A stretch of DNA of 43,877 bases from Bacteroidota bacterium. GTDB lineage: Bacteria > Bacteroidota > Bacteroidia > Cytophagales > Cyclobacteriaceae. The stretch covers positions 1-43,877 of the forward strand of contig JABDGP010000021.1 of NCBI GenBank assembly GCA_013285945.1. Reading direction: 5' to 3'. The notes beneath the pieces are model-generated. The model searched no databases. It was not told the origin of the DNA and worked only from the letters and a program-made list of their open reading frames with translations. The position numbers and the translations under genes were made by a program. This document shows, one piece after another, positions 7,537-15,887 of the stretch (position 1 is its first letter; each line of letters opens with the position of its first letter).

Positions 7537-10191
7537 CTACTTGTAGGGAAAGAAAATACTCACTGTAGTTCCTTCGCCAATTTTACTTTTGATTTCAAGC
7601 CGCGCTTCGAGCTTATCAACCATTTTCTTCACGATAAATAGCCCAAGACCATTTCCTGTACTACGTTCATTTGCTCTAAAATACATTTCACAAACTCGTG
7701 GCAGATAATTAGAATCAATACCTTGTCCATTGTCGTTTACTTCCATTAGTACCTCTCCAACCATTCCCATCGCTTTGAGACTAATGACAGGTTTCTGATC
7801 CCAGGAAAATGAAATAGCGTTTTCTAATAAATTTTGAACAACAATCTTTATCAACGCCGGGTACGAAATCAAAGGACGAGAAAGCTCAACATCAATGGTA
7901 ACTTGTATTTTCTTACGCAATAGTTCATTTTGAAAACTTGTTTGCTCCGCCTGAAATATATCACGAAAAAAAATTTCACTGCTAACTAACTCCTCATTTC
8001 CAATCATACTGACTGATTGCAACTTCATCAACATTTTGTCAAGGTTGCGGGCAGTCTCATTTACCTTTTCAAATAGTTCCAACGCCGACTGATCCTTGAC
8101 TGTAATCTTGGCGACTTCTGCCAATCCCATAAATGTGGTGAGCGGTCTTCGGAAATCATGGGAAGACCTGTAGAAAAAAGTGTCCAACTCCCGATATGCT
8201 TCCTTTAGTTCGTTGGTTCTCGTCTTGATTTTTTCTTCGAGTGTTTCATTGACTCGTGCTATTGTTTGATTGCTTTCAGCAAGTTCTTCTGCCTGAGCCT
8301 GAATCTCTTCACGTTGTTCAGATGTTTCCCTATTGAGCTTGCCAAGAACTTCATTGGCTTCTTTTAACTCTTCCGACTGAACCGTAATCTCCTCATTTTG
8401 TTCAGCCACTTCGATGTTCAATTTCCTGACTCTCTGGTAATACCTGAAAATAATATAGGCAACTATGCAAACCCCAATGGTAAAGACAATACCAACAATT
8501 ATTGCAAGTCGCTGAAAGCTTATTTGCGCTTGCTGCTCTTCCATCCTGCTTTGTTGTAATTGCCGCTGCTGGTTCAGGATTTTTATTTCATTATTTTTCT
8601 GGTCAAGCTCAAAGCCATGTTGAAGACTGAGAATGCGATTTGCTACATTTTTATTTAATAAAGAATCTTTCAGGTTTTCATACTTTAACGAATATTTTAA
8701 GGCCTCATGAAGGTCATTGCGTGCAAGCCAAAGGTCTCGCTTGTTTTTATATACCTGTGCAAGGACATCCCACGAACCAATTTCTTTAGACAGAGTCTCG
8801 CCTTTGTTTAAAAAATATTCAGCTTTTTGATATTGTTTTGTCCGAATATATAGCTGACCAAGTGATTGATAGGAGTAATTTTTTCCCATCGCATAATTGA
8901 TTTGCTCTTCAATAGCTAAGCTTTTGAGGTCGTATTCCTCTGCTTTTTTAAACTCGTTCATCACTTCGTATAACTCGCCAAGATTACCAAGTGTGCCTGC
9001 AATACCTGTGAGGTAATTGCCCTTTTGTCGCAAGATTAAAGCCCTATCAAAACATTTTTGTGCTTTTGTGAATTGGCGAGTACGGGTAGCCAGTAAGCCC
9101 AACAAGTTTTGTGCAAAAGCTTCGTCCTGTTCAAGGCCATGTATAATCGAATAGGAAAGATTCTTCTGGCAAAAATCCTCAGCAAAGTCATTTTGTTCCA
9201 AAAAATAATAAACGCGAGCAATGCGAAAATTCAGCTGAGACGACTGACGTTCAAAATGGATGGATTCTGATAGTTTAAGCGCTTCAAAATAATACTTCAA
9301 ACTAGTTTCATAATTCGCCACAGAAGCTTGAACAGCGCCAATCTCCGTAAGCAGGTTGATCATATCCAGAGGGAAAGGATTCCGTTCGTAAAAACTGATC
9401 GCTTTTGAAAACAAGTTTAGTGCTTTAAGGTTTTCGCCAAGACTAGAATAGATAATCGCTCTTTGCTTGTAGATAACACTTATCTCTTCGTTGCCAATGG
9501 TATCCTGTTCTAAAGCCTTGTACGACTTATCGAGGTAGCTAACAGCTTCTTTGTAATTTCCTTGCAGGGTATAATAATTGGCAAGACTTACGCCAGCCCA
9601 AACCATTGGGTGTTTCTCCTTTAATCTTTTCCTTATTTCCCAGCTTCTCTTAAGGTAGATCAGCTCCTGCGAATTGTTATTCTTAATTTTATTTAAGTCG
9701 GCGAGGTTTAAATATAAGTAAGACAGATACAACGGATTAAGGCTATCCTTCAGCAACTCATAGGCATGTTGATAATTAAGCTCTGCCGAATCCAACTGGT
9801 TCGTCTGCTGAAGTAGGCCAACACTGGAAAGCAGGCGGCCTCTTAGATGCGGATCATTTGCGGCAAAGGCTATACCCTTTCTATAAAGTCGCATTGCCGA
9901 TGAATCATTTCCAATGCTAAAAGCGATGAGCCCTTTATAGAGCATCGACTCGGCCATTCCCTTTTTATAATTCAGTTTTATACCCAGCTGGTACGCCTCA
10001 TCAATCAATTCTTTTGCTTCGACATAGTCATAGGATAAGACGATATATCCATAGGCATTTAGTGCATCAACATGAAGGGTGCCATGGCTTTTCTGAACCA
10101 AACTCTTAACACTGTCAATTGCATCGGATTGCCCAAAGACCGTTTGCGACAGCATGGTCAAAAAGAAAATCAATGAAATAGAGGAGCGCAA
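7537..10191 (-). CDS. TPR-repeat sensor histidine kinase (orphan)
   Basis: An 884-residue membrane sensor kinase. After a signal peptide (residues 1-21, ending VFGQ), residues about 30-500 form tandem tetratricopeptide repeats with the usual W/L-G-Y-A-F-A-P spacing, presumably periplasmic. One transmembrane helix follows (about residues 560-582, IIVGIVFTIGVCIVAYIIF). Next is a Glu-rich coiled coil with repeated NEEITVQSEEL / REEIQAQAEEL units, then the phospho-acceptor box SSHDFRRPLTTF with His678. The ATPase has an N box (NLLENAISFS), G1 (DNGQGID) and G2 (GNGLGLFIVKK). HDFR boxes of this kind are common in Bacteroidota kinases. No response regulator is adjacent, so it is an orphan. A 7-bp inverted repeat lies just upstream of its start. 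Confidence 0.92.
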   Translation of the reverse strand: MRSSISLIFFLTMLSQTVFGQSDAIDSVKSLVQKSHGTLHVDALNAYGYIVLSYDYVEAKELIDEAYQLGIKLNYKKGMAESMLYKGLIAFSIGNDSSAMRLYRKGIAFAANDPHLRGRLLSSVGLLQQTNQLDSAELNYQHAYELLKDSLNPLYLSYLYLNLADLNKIKNNNSQELIYLKRSWEIRKRLKEKHPMVWAGVSLANYYTLQGNYKEAVSYLDKSYKALEQDTIGNEEISVIYKQRAIIYSSLGENLKALNLFSKAISFYERNPFPLDMINLLTEIGAVQASVANYETSLKYYFEALKLSESIHFERQSSQLNFRIARVYYFLEQNDFAEDFCQKNLSYSIIHGLEQDEAFAQNLLGLLATRTRQFTKAQKCFDRALILRQKGNYLTGIAGTLGNLGELYEVMNEFKKAEEYDLKSLAIEEQINYAMGKNYSYQSLGQLYIRTKQYQKAEYFLNKGETLSKEIGSWDVLAQVYKNKRDLWLARNDLHEALKYSLKYENLKDSLLNKNVANRILSLQHGFELDQKNNEIKILNQQRQLQQSRMEEQQAQISFQRLAIIVGIVFTIGVCIVAYIIFRYYQRVRKLNIEVAEQNEEITVQSEELKEANEVLGKLNRETSEQREEIQAQAEELAESNQTIARVNETLEEKIKTRTNELKEAYRELDTFFYRSSHDFRRPLTTFMGLAEVAKITVKDQSALELFEKVNETARNLDKMLMKLQSVSMIGNEELVSSEIFFRDIFQAEQTSFQNELLRKKIQVTIDVELSRPLISYPALIKIVVQNLLENAISFSWDQKPVISLKAMGMVGEVLMEVNDNGQGIDSNYLPRVCEMYFRANERSTGNGLGLFIVKKMVDKLEARLEIKSKIGEGTTVSIFFPYK

Positions 10192-10204
10192 GTGAAAAGA
10201 AATA

Positions 10205-10228
10205 ATTTCTGTACAAGATAGCAGAAAT
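10205..10228. repeat. Inverted repeat upstream of the TPR kinase
   Basis: ATTTCTG (10205-10211) and CAGAAAT (10222-10228) form a perfect 7-bp inverted repeat separated by 10 bases. It begins 14 bp before the kinase start codon, in the 101-bp gap after pruA. It may be an operator or a leader hairpin; chance is possible. Confidence 0.35.
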
Positions 10229-10292
10229 CCTCACTTCGTCTAATGAAATAACAATTTCACAACACTAATTCCGTCACAATCGCCAAACAAAT

Positions 10293-11924
10293 CTACTCTT
10301 TGTCCAAAAACGGATAACGATAATCGGTAGGTGTAACAAAGGTTTCTTTGATTGTGCGCAGCGATACCCAGCGAAGCAAATTCACCTTTGCCCCCGCCTT
10401 GTCATTGGTGCCTGAACCTCTGGCACCGCCAAAAGGTTGTTGCCCTACAACCGCACCTGTGGGCTTGTCATTAATGTAAAAGTTACCTGCACTGTTCGAT
10501 AGCTTCTTTGTAGCCAACTCGACTGCATAGCGATCACGCGCTAATATTGAACCGGTGAGCGCATATGGAGAAGTCTTGTCAACCAGTTCAAGTGTCTGTT
10601 CAAAATTCTCCGAATGATAAACATAAATCGTCAACACTGGTCCGAAGATTTCTTCGCACATAGTAAAGGAAGATGCATCCTTAGTTCCGATTACCGTCGG
10701 CTCCACAAAGTATCCTTTCGATTTATCATACTTGCCCCCGGCAATAATTTCATTCAAAGGATTTTGCTTTGCCTTCTCAATGTATCCTGTAATGGAATCA
10801 AATGCTTTCTCATCAATTACTGCATTGATAAAATTGCCGAAATCTTCCACACCTCCCATTTTAATACTTTTCAAATCGGCAATCATATTTTTTTTCACGT
10901 CCTCCCACAAGTTCGAGGGAATGTAAGCGCGTGAAGCAGCTGAACACTTTTGACCCTGATACTCGAATGCACCACGCACCAAAGCCGTAGAAACTTCTTT
11001 TGCATCGGCGCTCTTATGCGCAATCACAAAGTCCTTGCCTCCTGTCTCGCCCACAATTCGCGGATAAGATTTATACTTCGCTATGTTTTCGCCAATTGTT
11101 TTCCACATGCTATTGAAAACACCAGTGCTTCCTGTAAACTGAATTCCGTTAAAATCCTTATGGCTAAAAATTACATCGGCAGCATCCGGGCCACTTACAT
11201 AAATCAGGTTGATCACGCCATCGGGTAATCCCGCTTCCTTTAACACTTGCATGATCACATTGGCGGCATATATCTGCGTATTGCTTGGCTTCCAAACTAC
11301 GGTGTTGCCCATCATTGCCATACTTGTAGGCAGGTTGCCCGCTATGGCAGTAAAGTTGAATGGAGTCAGGGCAAACGTAAACCCTTCAAGCGGCCGATAT
11401 TCAATTTTATTCCAAACTCCCGGAGACGAGATCGGTTGATCGTGATATATTTCGCTCATAAACGAAACATTGAATCTTAAAAAATCGATCAACTCACATG
11501 CAGAGTCAATCTCAGCCTGATATGCATTCTTTGATTGGCCCAACATTGTAGCGGCATTCATTTTATACCGGTACGGTCCGGCAAGCAAATCAGCGGCCTT
11601 CAAAAAAATACTGGCGCGGTTTTCCCAACTTAAATTCCCCCACAGTTCTTTGGCTGCCATCGCTGCATTGATTGCCTGCTCGACATGACTTTTATCGCCC
11701 GCATGAAAGTAACCTAGCGTATGCTGGTGATCGTGCGGAGGAGCTAATTTCTTTTTATTGCCAGTGCGCACTTCTTCAGCACCAATATACATAGGTATGT
11801 CCAGCGATTGTGCACGAGCTTCTTCAAGTGCTTTTTTTAAGGCTGCTCTTTCTTTTGTACCAGGAGCATAAGAAAGTACCGGCTCATTTCTTGGTACAGG
11901 AACTTTAAAAAAACCGTTGGACAT
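10293..11924 (-). CDS. pruA: L-glutamate gamma-semialdehyde dehydrogenase (P5C dehydrogenase)
   Basis: Second step of proline catabolism: oxidizes glutamate semialdehyde/P5C to glutamate with NAD+. The 543-residue length is that of the monofunctional Bacteroidota/eukaryote-type enzyme. Visible are the substrate/NAD site TPFNFTAIAGNLP (about residues 187-199), the NAD loop FTGSTGVF (263-270), the catalytic base Glu293 in VGETGGKD, the catalytic Cys327 in GQKCSAASRAY, and the EEIFGPVLTIYVY signature. The C-terminus has GAVVGQQPFGGARGSGTNDKAG. The partner proline dehydrogenase is encoded far away (about 38-39 kb), so the pathway is split. It lies downstream of the HAD gene with a 62-bp gap containing TATTTTTG on the minus strand (11967-11974), a possible -7 box of its own. 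Confidence 0.95.
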   Translation of the reverse strand: MSNGFFKVPVPRNEPVLSYAPGTKERAALKKALEEARAQSLDIPMYIGAEEVRTGNKKKLAPPHDHQHTLGYFHAGDKSHVEQAINAAMAAKELWGNLSWENRASIFLKAADLLAGPYRYKMNAATMLGQSKNAYQAEIDSACELIDFLRFNVSFMSEIYHDQPISSPGVWNKIEYRPLEGFTFALTPFNFTAIAGNLPTSMAMMGNTVVWKPSNTQIYAANVIMQVLKEAGLPDGVINLIYVSGPDAADVIFSHKDFNGIQFTGSTGVFNSMWKTIGENIAKYKSYPRIVGETGGKDFVIAHKSADAKEVSTALVRGAFEYQGQKCSAASRAYIPSNLWEDVKKNMIADLKSIKMGGVEDFGNFINAVIDEKAFDSITGYIEKAKQNPLNEIIAGGKYDKSKGYFVEPTVIGTKDASSFTMCEEIFGPVLTIYVYHSENFEQTLELVDKTSPYALTGSILARDRYAVELATKKLSNSAGNFYINDKPTGAVVGQQPFGGARGSGTNDKAGAKVNLLRWVSLRTIKETFVTPTDYRYPFLDKE

Positions 11925-11986
11925 GTTGATTCGGAGTTAAGATTATAGGTTTTGCGATTGAAGGCTCAAAAATAACAAATTATAGA

Positions 11987-12685
11987 TCACAGAAAGTTCA
12001 TCAATTCAGGTAAAGAAGATATTTCATAATCGACATTTGACTGGTGTTCTATTTTAGAAGGATTAAAAAAGACAGTGTCAACCAATGCATTTTTTGCTCC
12101 TGCAATATCGGTTAGTAAATTGTCGCCAATCATAATTGCCTCGCTGGCCGAGCAATTATTTTCATGTAACGCAAATTCAAAAATTTCCTTGGCCGGCTTC
12201 TTATGACCCGCTCGCGCTGAAGTCACCACACTTTTAAAATAAGGAGCAATGCCAGACGATGAAAGTTTGGTTGATTGAATCTCATCGAAGCCATTGGTTA
12301 CAATCACCATCGGGTATTTGGGCAAGAGGTATTCCAATGTTTCCCTGCAGCCGTGAATCAGGTTTTTCTTCTTTGGAGAATGTTGAAGGTATTCATCAGA
12401 AATTTTCAGTGACATTGGATAATCATCTACACCCAAAGTCAGTAAAATCCTGTGAAAACGCTCATTACGAATTATATCGCGGTGCAGCAAGCCACGATCA
12501 TACAAATCCCAAAGTTCATTATTGATGACATAAAAAGCCTGAAGAAAACGCTCTTCTATAAGAATTCCTCTCTCTTTTAAATTAAACAAAACATAAAGTT
12601 CTGAGAGTGCTTCGCGTGAATTTGCCTCATAGTCCCACAGTGTATGATCAAGATCGAATAAAATGCACTTGTATTTTTTCTTCAT
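11987..12685 (-). CDS. YjjG-family HAD hydrolase (nucleotidase-like)
   Basis: A 232-residue HAD-superfamily phosphatase. Motif I is ILFDLDHTLWDYEANSREAL (DxDxT near residue 10), the hallmark 'DHTLWD' of the YjjG/PynA group, which dephosphorylates (often non-canonical) pyrimidine nucleotides. Motif II is VIVTNGFDEIQ, motif III is the Lys in GHKKPAKEIF, and motif IV is MIGDNLLTDIAGAKN. The helical cap lies between motifs I and II. It starts 8 bp after the stop of the ArsR-like regulator, so the two probably form a transcript. The nucleotidase activity is inferred from family membership. Confidence 0.9.
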   Translation of the reverse strand: MKKKYKCILFDLDHTLWDYEANSREALSELYVLFNLKERGILIEERFLQAFYVINNELWDLYDRGLLHRDIIRNERFHRILLTLGVDDYPMSLKISDEYLQHSPKKKNLIHGCRETLEYLLPKYPMVIVTNGFDEIQSTKLSSSGIAPYFKSVVTSARAGHKKPAKEIFEFALHENNCSASEAIMIGDNLLTDIAGAKNALVDTVFFNPSKIEHQSNVDYEISSLPELMNFL

Positions 12686-12693
12686 TAATTTAA

Positions 12694-13083
12694 TTAGCTA
12701 TTGGCTGAGAGAGGTTTTATTTTTAATCGATTCAATGTCAACTCACGATTGGTATACATGGTCTGAAAGATTTGCTGATCTTTTTGCAATACCGGATCGC
12801 GTCTCAGAAACTGTAAAATCTGCTGGGTGATATCAAAAACTTCATCCTTGACCTGATAAAACACCCATTGATTAAATTTCCGTGCCGTGAGAATGCCCGA
12901 ATTCTTTAGATAAATCAGGTGGCGGGAGGTTTTTGTTTGAGTAAACTCAAGAATATTTTCAAGATCTGTGATACACATTTCTCCATTGGTCATAATCAAA
13001 TGCAAAATCCGCAAGCGCGAAGTATCACTACAAGCCAAAAATATCTGTGCACCCAGGTCGATGTTAAAATGTTTCAGCCTCAT
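12694..13083 (-). CDS. ArsR-family winged-helix regulator
   Basis: A 129-residue regulator. Residues about 10-95 form an ArsR-type winged helix: ACSDTSRLRILHLIMTNGEMCITDLENIL, recognition helix FTQTKTSRHLIYLKNSGIL, and wing TARKFNQWVFYQVKDEV. The classical metal box (ELCVCDL) is replaced by EMCITDL, which keeps only one Cys, so metal sensing through the alpha-3 site is unlikely. A C-terminal extension of about 35 residues carries helical Gln/Leu-rich sequence. It is cotranscribed with the HAD hydrolase gene (8-bp gap) and divergent from the secreted carboxypeptidase-regulatory-like gene at 13250. The effector is unknown. Confidence 0.88.
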   Translation of the reverse strand: MRLKHFNIDLGAQIFLACSDTSRLRILHLIMTNGEMCITDLENILEFTQTKTSRHLIYLKNSGILTARKFNQWVFYQVKDEVFDITQQILQFLRRDPVLQKDQQIFQTMYTNRELTLNRLKIKPLSANS

Positions 13084-13222
13084 GAAGCAGAAAATTACAA
13101 AAACTTCCCTCGCTACGGCTTATTTTTGATTTGAACGGCTGGTCGTTGAACTATTTTATTGGGAAATTCATCCTAAACCAAATTTGAATTTCATTTAGTT
13201 AGGCATGTTTCAATCAAACCCT

Positions 13223-13230
13223 TACCTTTG
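13223..13230 (+). promoter_or_regulatory. Bacteroidota -7 box (TACCTTTG)
   Basis: TACCTTTG is a perfect match to the Bacteroidota TAnnTTTG -7 consensus, 19 bp before the GTG at 13250. It lies downstream of the ATG at 13205, which argues that this ATG is not the true start. No clear -33 TTTG is seen at the right spacing. Confidence 0.5.
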
Positions 13231-13249
13231 GCGGTTACAAGTACTTCTA

Positions 13250-13918
13250 GTGAAAAAGAACCATCAATTTGTAGCCTTTTTAATTATCTGTATTGGGTTG
13301 CTGGCATCTGTACAAGAGACTAATGCCCAAAATCGCAGACGCGTAGTACAGTTATCGGGAATTGTTACTGACACTACCGGCGCGTTTTTGCCAGGTGTCA
13401 ATTTTTATGTTCCCAAAGCAGGACGCGGTACCTCATCACTCAACAATGGCTTTTTTTCTATGCCCTTATTGGTTGGCGACACAGTATTGATCAGCTCAGT
13501 AGGGTTTCAACGTCAGGTATTTGTTGTTCCTGACGATGCTAAAGAGTTCACCTCTATATTAGTAGAAATGCACACCGACAATATTTTCCTAAAGCAAGTA
13601 GTGATCACGTCTCTGCCAACCGAAGAACTTTTCAAGGAAGCAGTACTGGCGCTTAATGTTCCACTGGATGATACAGGAATTGACCCGAAAAACTTAAATG
13701 CCGAACTCCTCGCGTTGATGGTGCGTACAACTCCTATGGATGGAAACGCCAATTACCGTTATTATATTGATCAGTTTTCAAATTCCGCTGGCAACAAATT
13801 CCATCCCCTTTACAATCCTTTCCTCAACCCGCTCAACTGGGTCAAGTTTATCAAGGACTTGAAGAAAAAGAAAAAGGAACAGGATAAAGTAAATCAGAAG
13901 AAATATATAAGTGATTAG
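13250..13918 (+). CDS. Secreted carboxypeptidase-regulatory-like domain protein
   Basis: A secreted protein of about 222 residues. From the GTG start at 13250 the N-terminus is a normal signal peptide (VKKNHQF, hydrophobic VAFLIICIGLLASVQ, ETNAQ). The next 85 residues are a CarboxypepD_reg-like beta sandwich: VVQLSGIVTDTTGAFLPGVNFYVPKAGRGTSS, then GFFSMPLLVGDTVLISSVGFQ. This is the same domain found at the front of SusC/TonB receptors, but no receptor follows. The C-terminus ends in a Lys-rich tail (DLKKKKKEQDKVNQKK). An earlier in-frame ATG at 13205 would add 15 residues, but the TACCTTTG box lies inside that stretch. Function unknown; possibly a periplasmic or surface accessory protein. Confidence 0.78.
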   Translation: MKKNHQFVAFLIICIGLLASVQETNAQNRRRVVQLSGIVTDTTGAFLPGVNFYVPKAGRGTSSLNNGFFSMPLLVGDTVLISSVGFQRQVFVVPDDAKEFTSILVEMHTDNIFLKQVVITSLPTEELFKEAVLALNVPLDDTGIDPKNLNAELLALMVRTTPMDGNANYRYYIDQFSNSAGNKFHPLYNPFLNPLNWVKFIKDLKKKKKEQDKVNQKKYISD

Positions 13919-13936
13919 CCTTGCCGGGTAAGATCA

Positions 13937-14641
13937 CTACTCCCGTTTGTTCTTTAAAAGGATTTCTATAATCTCAGCTTTTTTGTCGCGGCTCATCGGA
14001 AGGGATTTGCCACCAACAATTAAATCGCTGCCATCAATAGAAGTTATTGCGCCCACTGCCACCAGGTACGATTTGTGAATTCTAATAAAATCAGGAGCAG
14101 GAAGCATCTCTTCGATAGTTTTCATTCGCATAAGGGTGATGTACTTCTGGGCTAGTGTATGGATCACCACGTAGTTTTCCATTCCCTCAACACAAATCAC
14201 GTCTTTGTAAAATATTTTTTCAAAACGGTGCTCGCATTTCACAAAGAAAAAATCAGAAGATTGCTGTGTAGGCTTATTCTTTAATAAATAGAAATCTCTC
14301 GCTTTGTTAGCAGATTTTAACAAACGCTCGAACGGGAAAGGCTTTACCAGATAATCCAACACGTCCAATTCGTAGCCTTGCAGTGCAAAGTTGGGATATG
14401 CGGTAGACATTACGACCATGGGGGGTTGCTTCAACGATTTTAGAAACTCAATCCCCGTAATTTTTGGCATTTGGATATCGAGAAACATCAAGTCTACCTG
14501 AACTGATGCCAGTAATTGATTGGCCTGCAACGCATTTTCGCACACGCCTTTGATCTGTACAAAATCAATTTCAGTGAGGTAGGACAGTAGTCCGTCGCGG
14601 GCCAGAGGTTCGTCTTCTACTACAATTGTTTTCAATTCCAT
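13937..14641 (-). CDS. LytTR-family response regulator
   Basis: A 234-residue response regulator of the LytT/AlgR type. The receiver domain occupies residues 1-120: acidic pocket VVEDE (8-11), phospho-acceptor Asp55 in LMFLDIQMP, Thr/Ser in MSTAYPNF, and Lys in YLVKPFPFERL. The LytTR DNA-binding domain spans about 132-232 (FFVKCEHRFEKIFYKDVICVEGMENYV, IRIHKSYLVAVGAI). It starts two bases after the stop of the cognate kinase gene and forms an operon with it. LytTR domains bind pairs of short direct repeats; such repeats occur upstream of this operon at 15708-15737. Confidence 0.93.
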   Translation of the reverse strand: MELKTIVVEDEPLARDGLLSYLTEIDFVQIKGVCENALQANQLLASVQVDLMFLDIQMPKITGIEFLKSLKQPPMVVMSTAYPNFALQGYELDVLDYLVKPFPFERLLKSANKARDFYLLKNKPTQQSSDFFFVKCEHRFEKIFYKDVICVEGMENYVVIHTLAQKYITLMRMKTIEEMLPAPDFIRIHKSYLVAVGAITSIDGSDLIVGGKSLPMSRDKKAEIIEILLKNKRE

Positions 14642-14643
14642 GC

Positions 14644-15666
14644 TTAAGCGATATTCAAAGATAGCATGACTTTATACGTACCAGGCCGTTCCACAATGTT
14701 AAGCAAATGCTTTTGGGGGTAAATCAACTCAAGTCTCCGCTTCACATTTTTATGACCAATACCTCCAGGCGCAGAGCGCACAAGGTTATCTGTTGTATTA
14801 AAGAAATGAGCATGAAAATTATTTTCCTCACGCCAGAACTTAATGTTTATTCTATTTTCCGATTCTGAAAAGTTAGACACATACTTAAATGTATTTTCAA
14901 GAAAAGGAATAAGCATGAAAGGCGCCAGCTCAAAGCCACGAAGATCTGCTGAAGCCTGAAAGTCAACTTTAGTCTTGTTGCCTTTTCTGATTTCTTCAAG
15001 TGTCACAAAATTCCGAAGATATTCTATTTCTTTTTCGATGTTAATTCTTTCTACAGTACAGTCATACAATTGAAAACGTAATAAGTCAGAAAGTTTAATC
15101 AAAGTATTTGCGGCTCTCTCAGGATCTTTTTTGATTAAAAAATAAACGCTGTTGATAGCATTAAAAAGGAAATGCGGATTCACCTGTGCCTTCAGGTATT
15201 GAAGCTCCGACTCGATACGTTGCAGTTCCAGTAGCTCAGAAGAACGATCGGCTTTAATTTTATCGACTACCAGTTTTGCCGAACACATTATTCCTGCAAT
15301 CGTAGCGATCGCAAAAAAAGCCATAGGGAAAACAAGGAAGATATTTCCGGAGTATTCTTTGACTGCATACAAAAATGAGTAGTACATAAAAATGGTGAGG
15401 CCGACAGAGCCGACTGTCAAGACCACAAAAACACTTGTAAAAAATTTCCGGTACTCCCGTTTGTATAGAAACTTAGGAATGAGGTAATATCCAATGATAT
15501 AAAAAGTCGATGCATTGAAAAGAAAGTAGACAAACGTGACTTCAAATAATGGAAGGATGCTCGTGTAATAACCGCGATACATCGTCATGAAGAAAGCGAA
15601 GTAGCCTATCCATGCAAGTATGTGGTGCACTTTGAATTTATAAAGTTGCTTTAAATCCGAGTTCAT
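14644..15666 (-). CDS. LytS-type membrane sensor histidine kinase
   Basis: A 340-residue kinase of the His_kinase (PF06580) family. Four membrane helices occupy about residues 15-135 (ILAWIGYFAFFMTMY, VTFVYFLFNASTFYIIGYYL, VFVVLTVGSVGLTIFMYYSF, FLVFPMAFFAIATIAGIMCS). A short coiled coil follows, then the phospho-acceptor motif QVNPHFLFNAINSVYFLI (His about 165). The ATPase domain contains LIPFLENTFKYV and GGIGHKNVKRRLELIYP. I start it at the ATG at 15666 (MNSDLKQLYKFKVHHIL), as usual in the family. The earlier ATG at 15729 would add 21 unrelated residues and would overlap a repeat box. Cotranscribed with the LytTR regulator. Confidence 0.9.
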   Translation of the reverse strand: MNSDLKQLYKFKVHHILAWIGYFAFFMTMYRGYYTSILPLFEVTFVYFLFNASTFYIIGYYLIPKFLYKREYRKFFTSVFVVLTVGSVGLTIFMYYSFLYAVKEYSGNIFLVFPMAFFAIATIAGIMCSAKLVVDKIKADRSSELLELQRIESELQYLKAQVNPHFLFNAINSVYFLIKKDPERAANTLIKLSDLLRFQLYDCTVERINIEKEIEYLRNFVTLEEIRKGNKTKVDFQASADLRGFELAPFMLIPFLENTFKYVSNFSESENRINIKFWREENNFHAHFFNTTDNLVRSAPGGIGHKNVKRRLELIYPQKHLLNIVERPGTYKVMLSLNIA

Positions 15667-15707
15667 GGCATAAAAATAGGAAGAACCATTTTGAAAGTGA
15701 TTCTCAT

Positions 15708-15737
15708 TTGACCAATTGTGAAAAATCATTGACCAAT
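15708..15737. promoter_or_regulatory. Putative LytTR operator: two TTGACCAAT direct repeats, 21-bp period
   Basis: TTGACCAATT occurs at 15708-15717 and again at 15729-15738. The two 9-bp boxes are separated by exactly 12 bases. LytTR regulators such as ComE and AgrA recognize 9-bp direct repeats spaced 12-13 bp apart. The boxes lie 42 bp upstream of the kinase start (15666), in the promoter region it shares with the hydrolase gene. Likely bound by the LytTR regulator at 13937-14641 (inference). Confidence 0.5.
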
Positions 15738-15790
15738 TACCACACCTCTTGGGGGCTCAATACCAGAATGAATTAAAATAAATGCCAGAG

Positions 15791-15814
15791 TCGGTCAATC
15801 TACGGTTGGTCAAT
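15791..15814. promoter_or_regulatory. Second pair of related boxes in opposite orientation (TCGGTCAAT, TTGGTCAAT)
   Basis: TCGGTCAAT (15791-15799) and TTGGTCAAT (15806-15814) are the reverse complement of the TTGACCAAT boxes at 15708 and 15729, one of them with one mismatch. Their 15-bp period differs from the canonical LytTR spacing. They face the alpha/beta hydrolase gene starting at 15888 and could place it under the same regulator. Confidence 0.35.
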
Positions 15815-15887
15815 CATGGCGAGCAGCTCGTCAAAAAGAAATTACCAAAATTAAAATCGTTCCGTTCACTGAAGCAAAACAAATCTT

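Noticed and set aside
13205..13249. Earlier ATG for the carboxypeptidase-regulatory-like protein
   Set aside because: A TACCTTTG promoter box lies inside these 15 codons and the signal peptide begins properly at the GTG at 13250.
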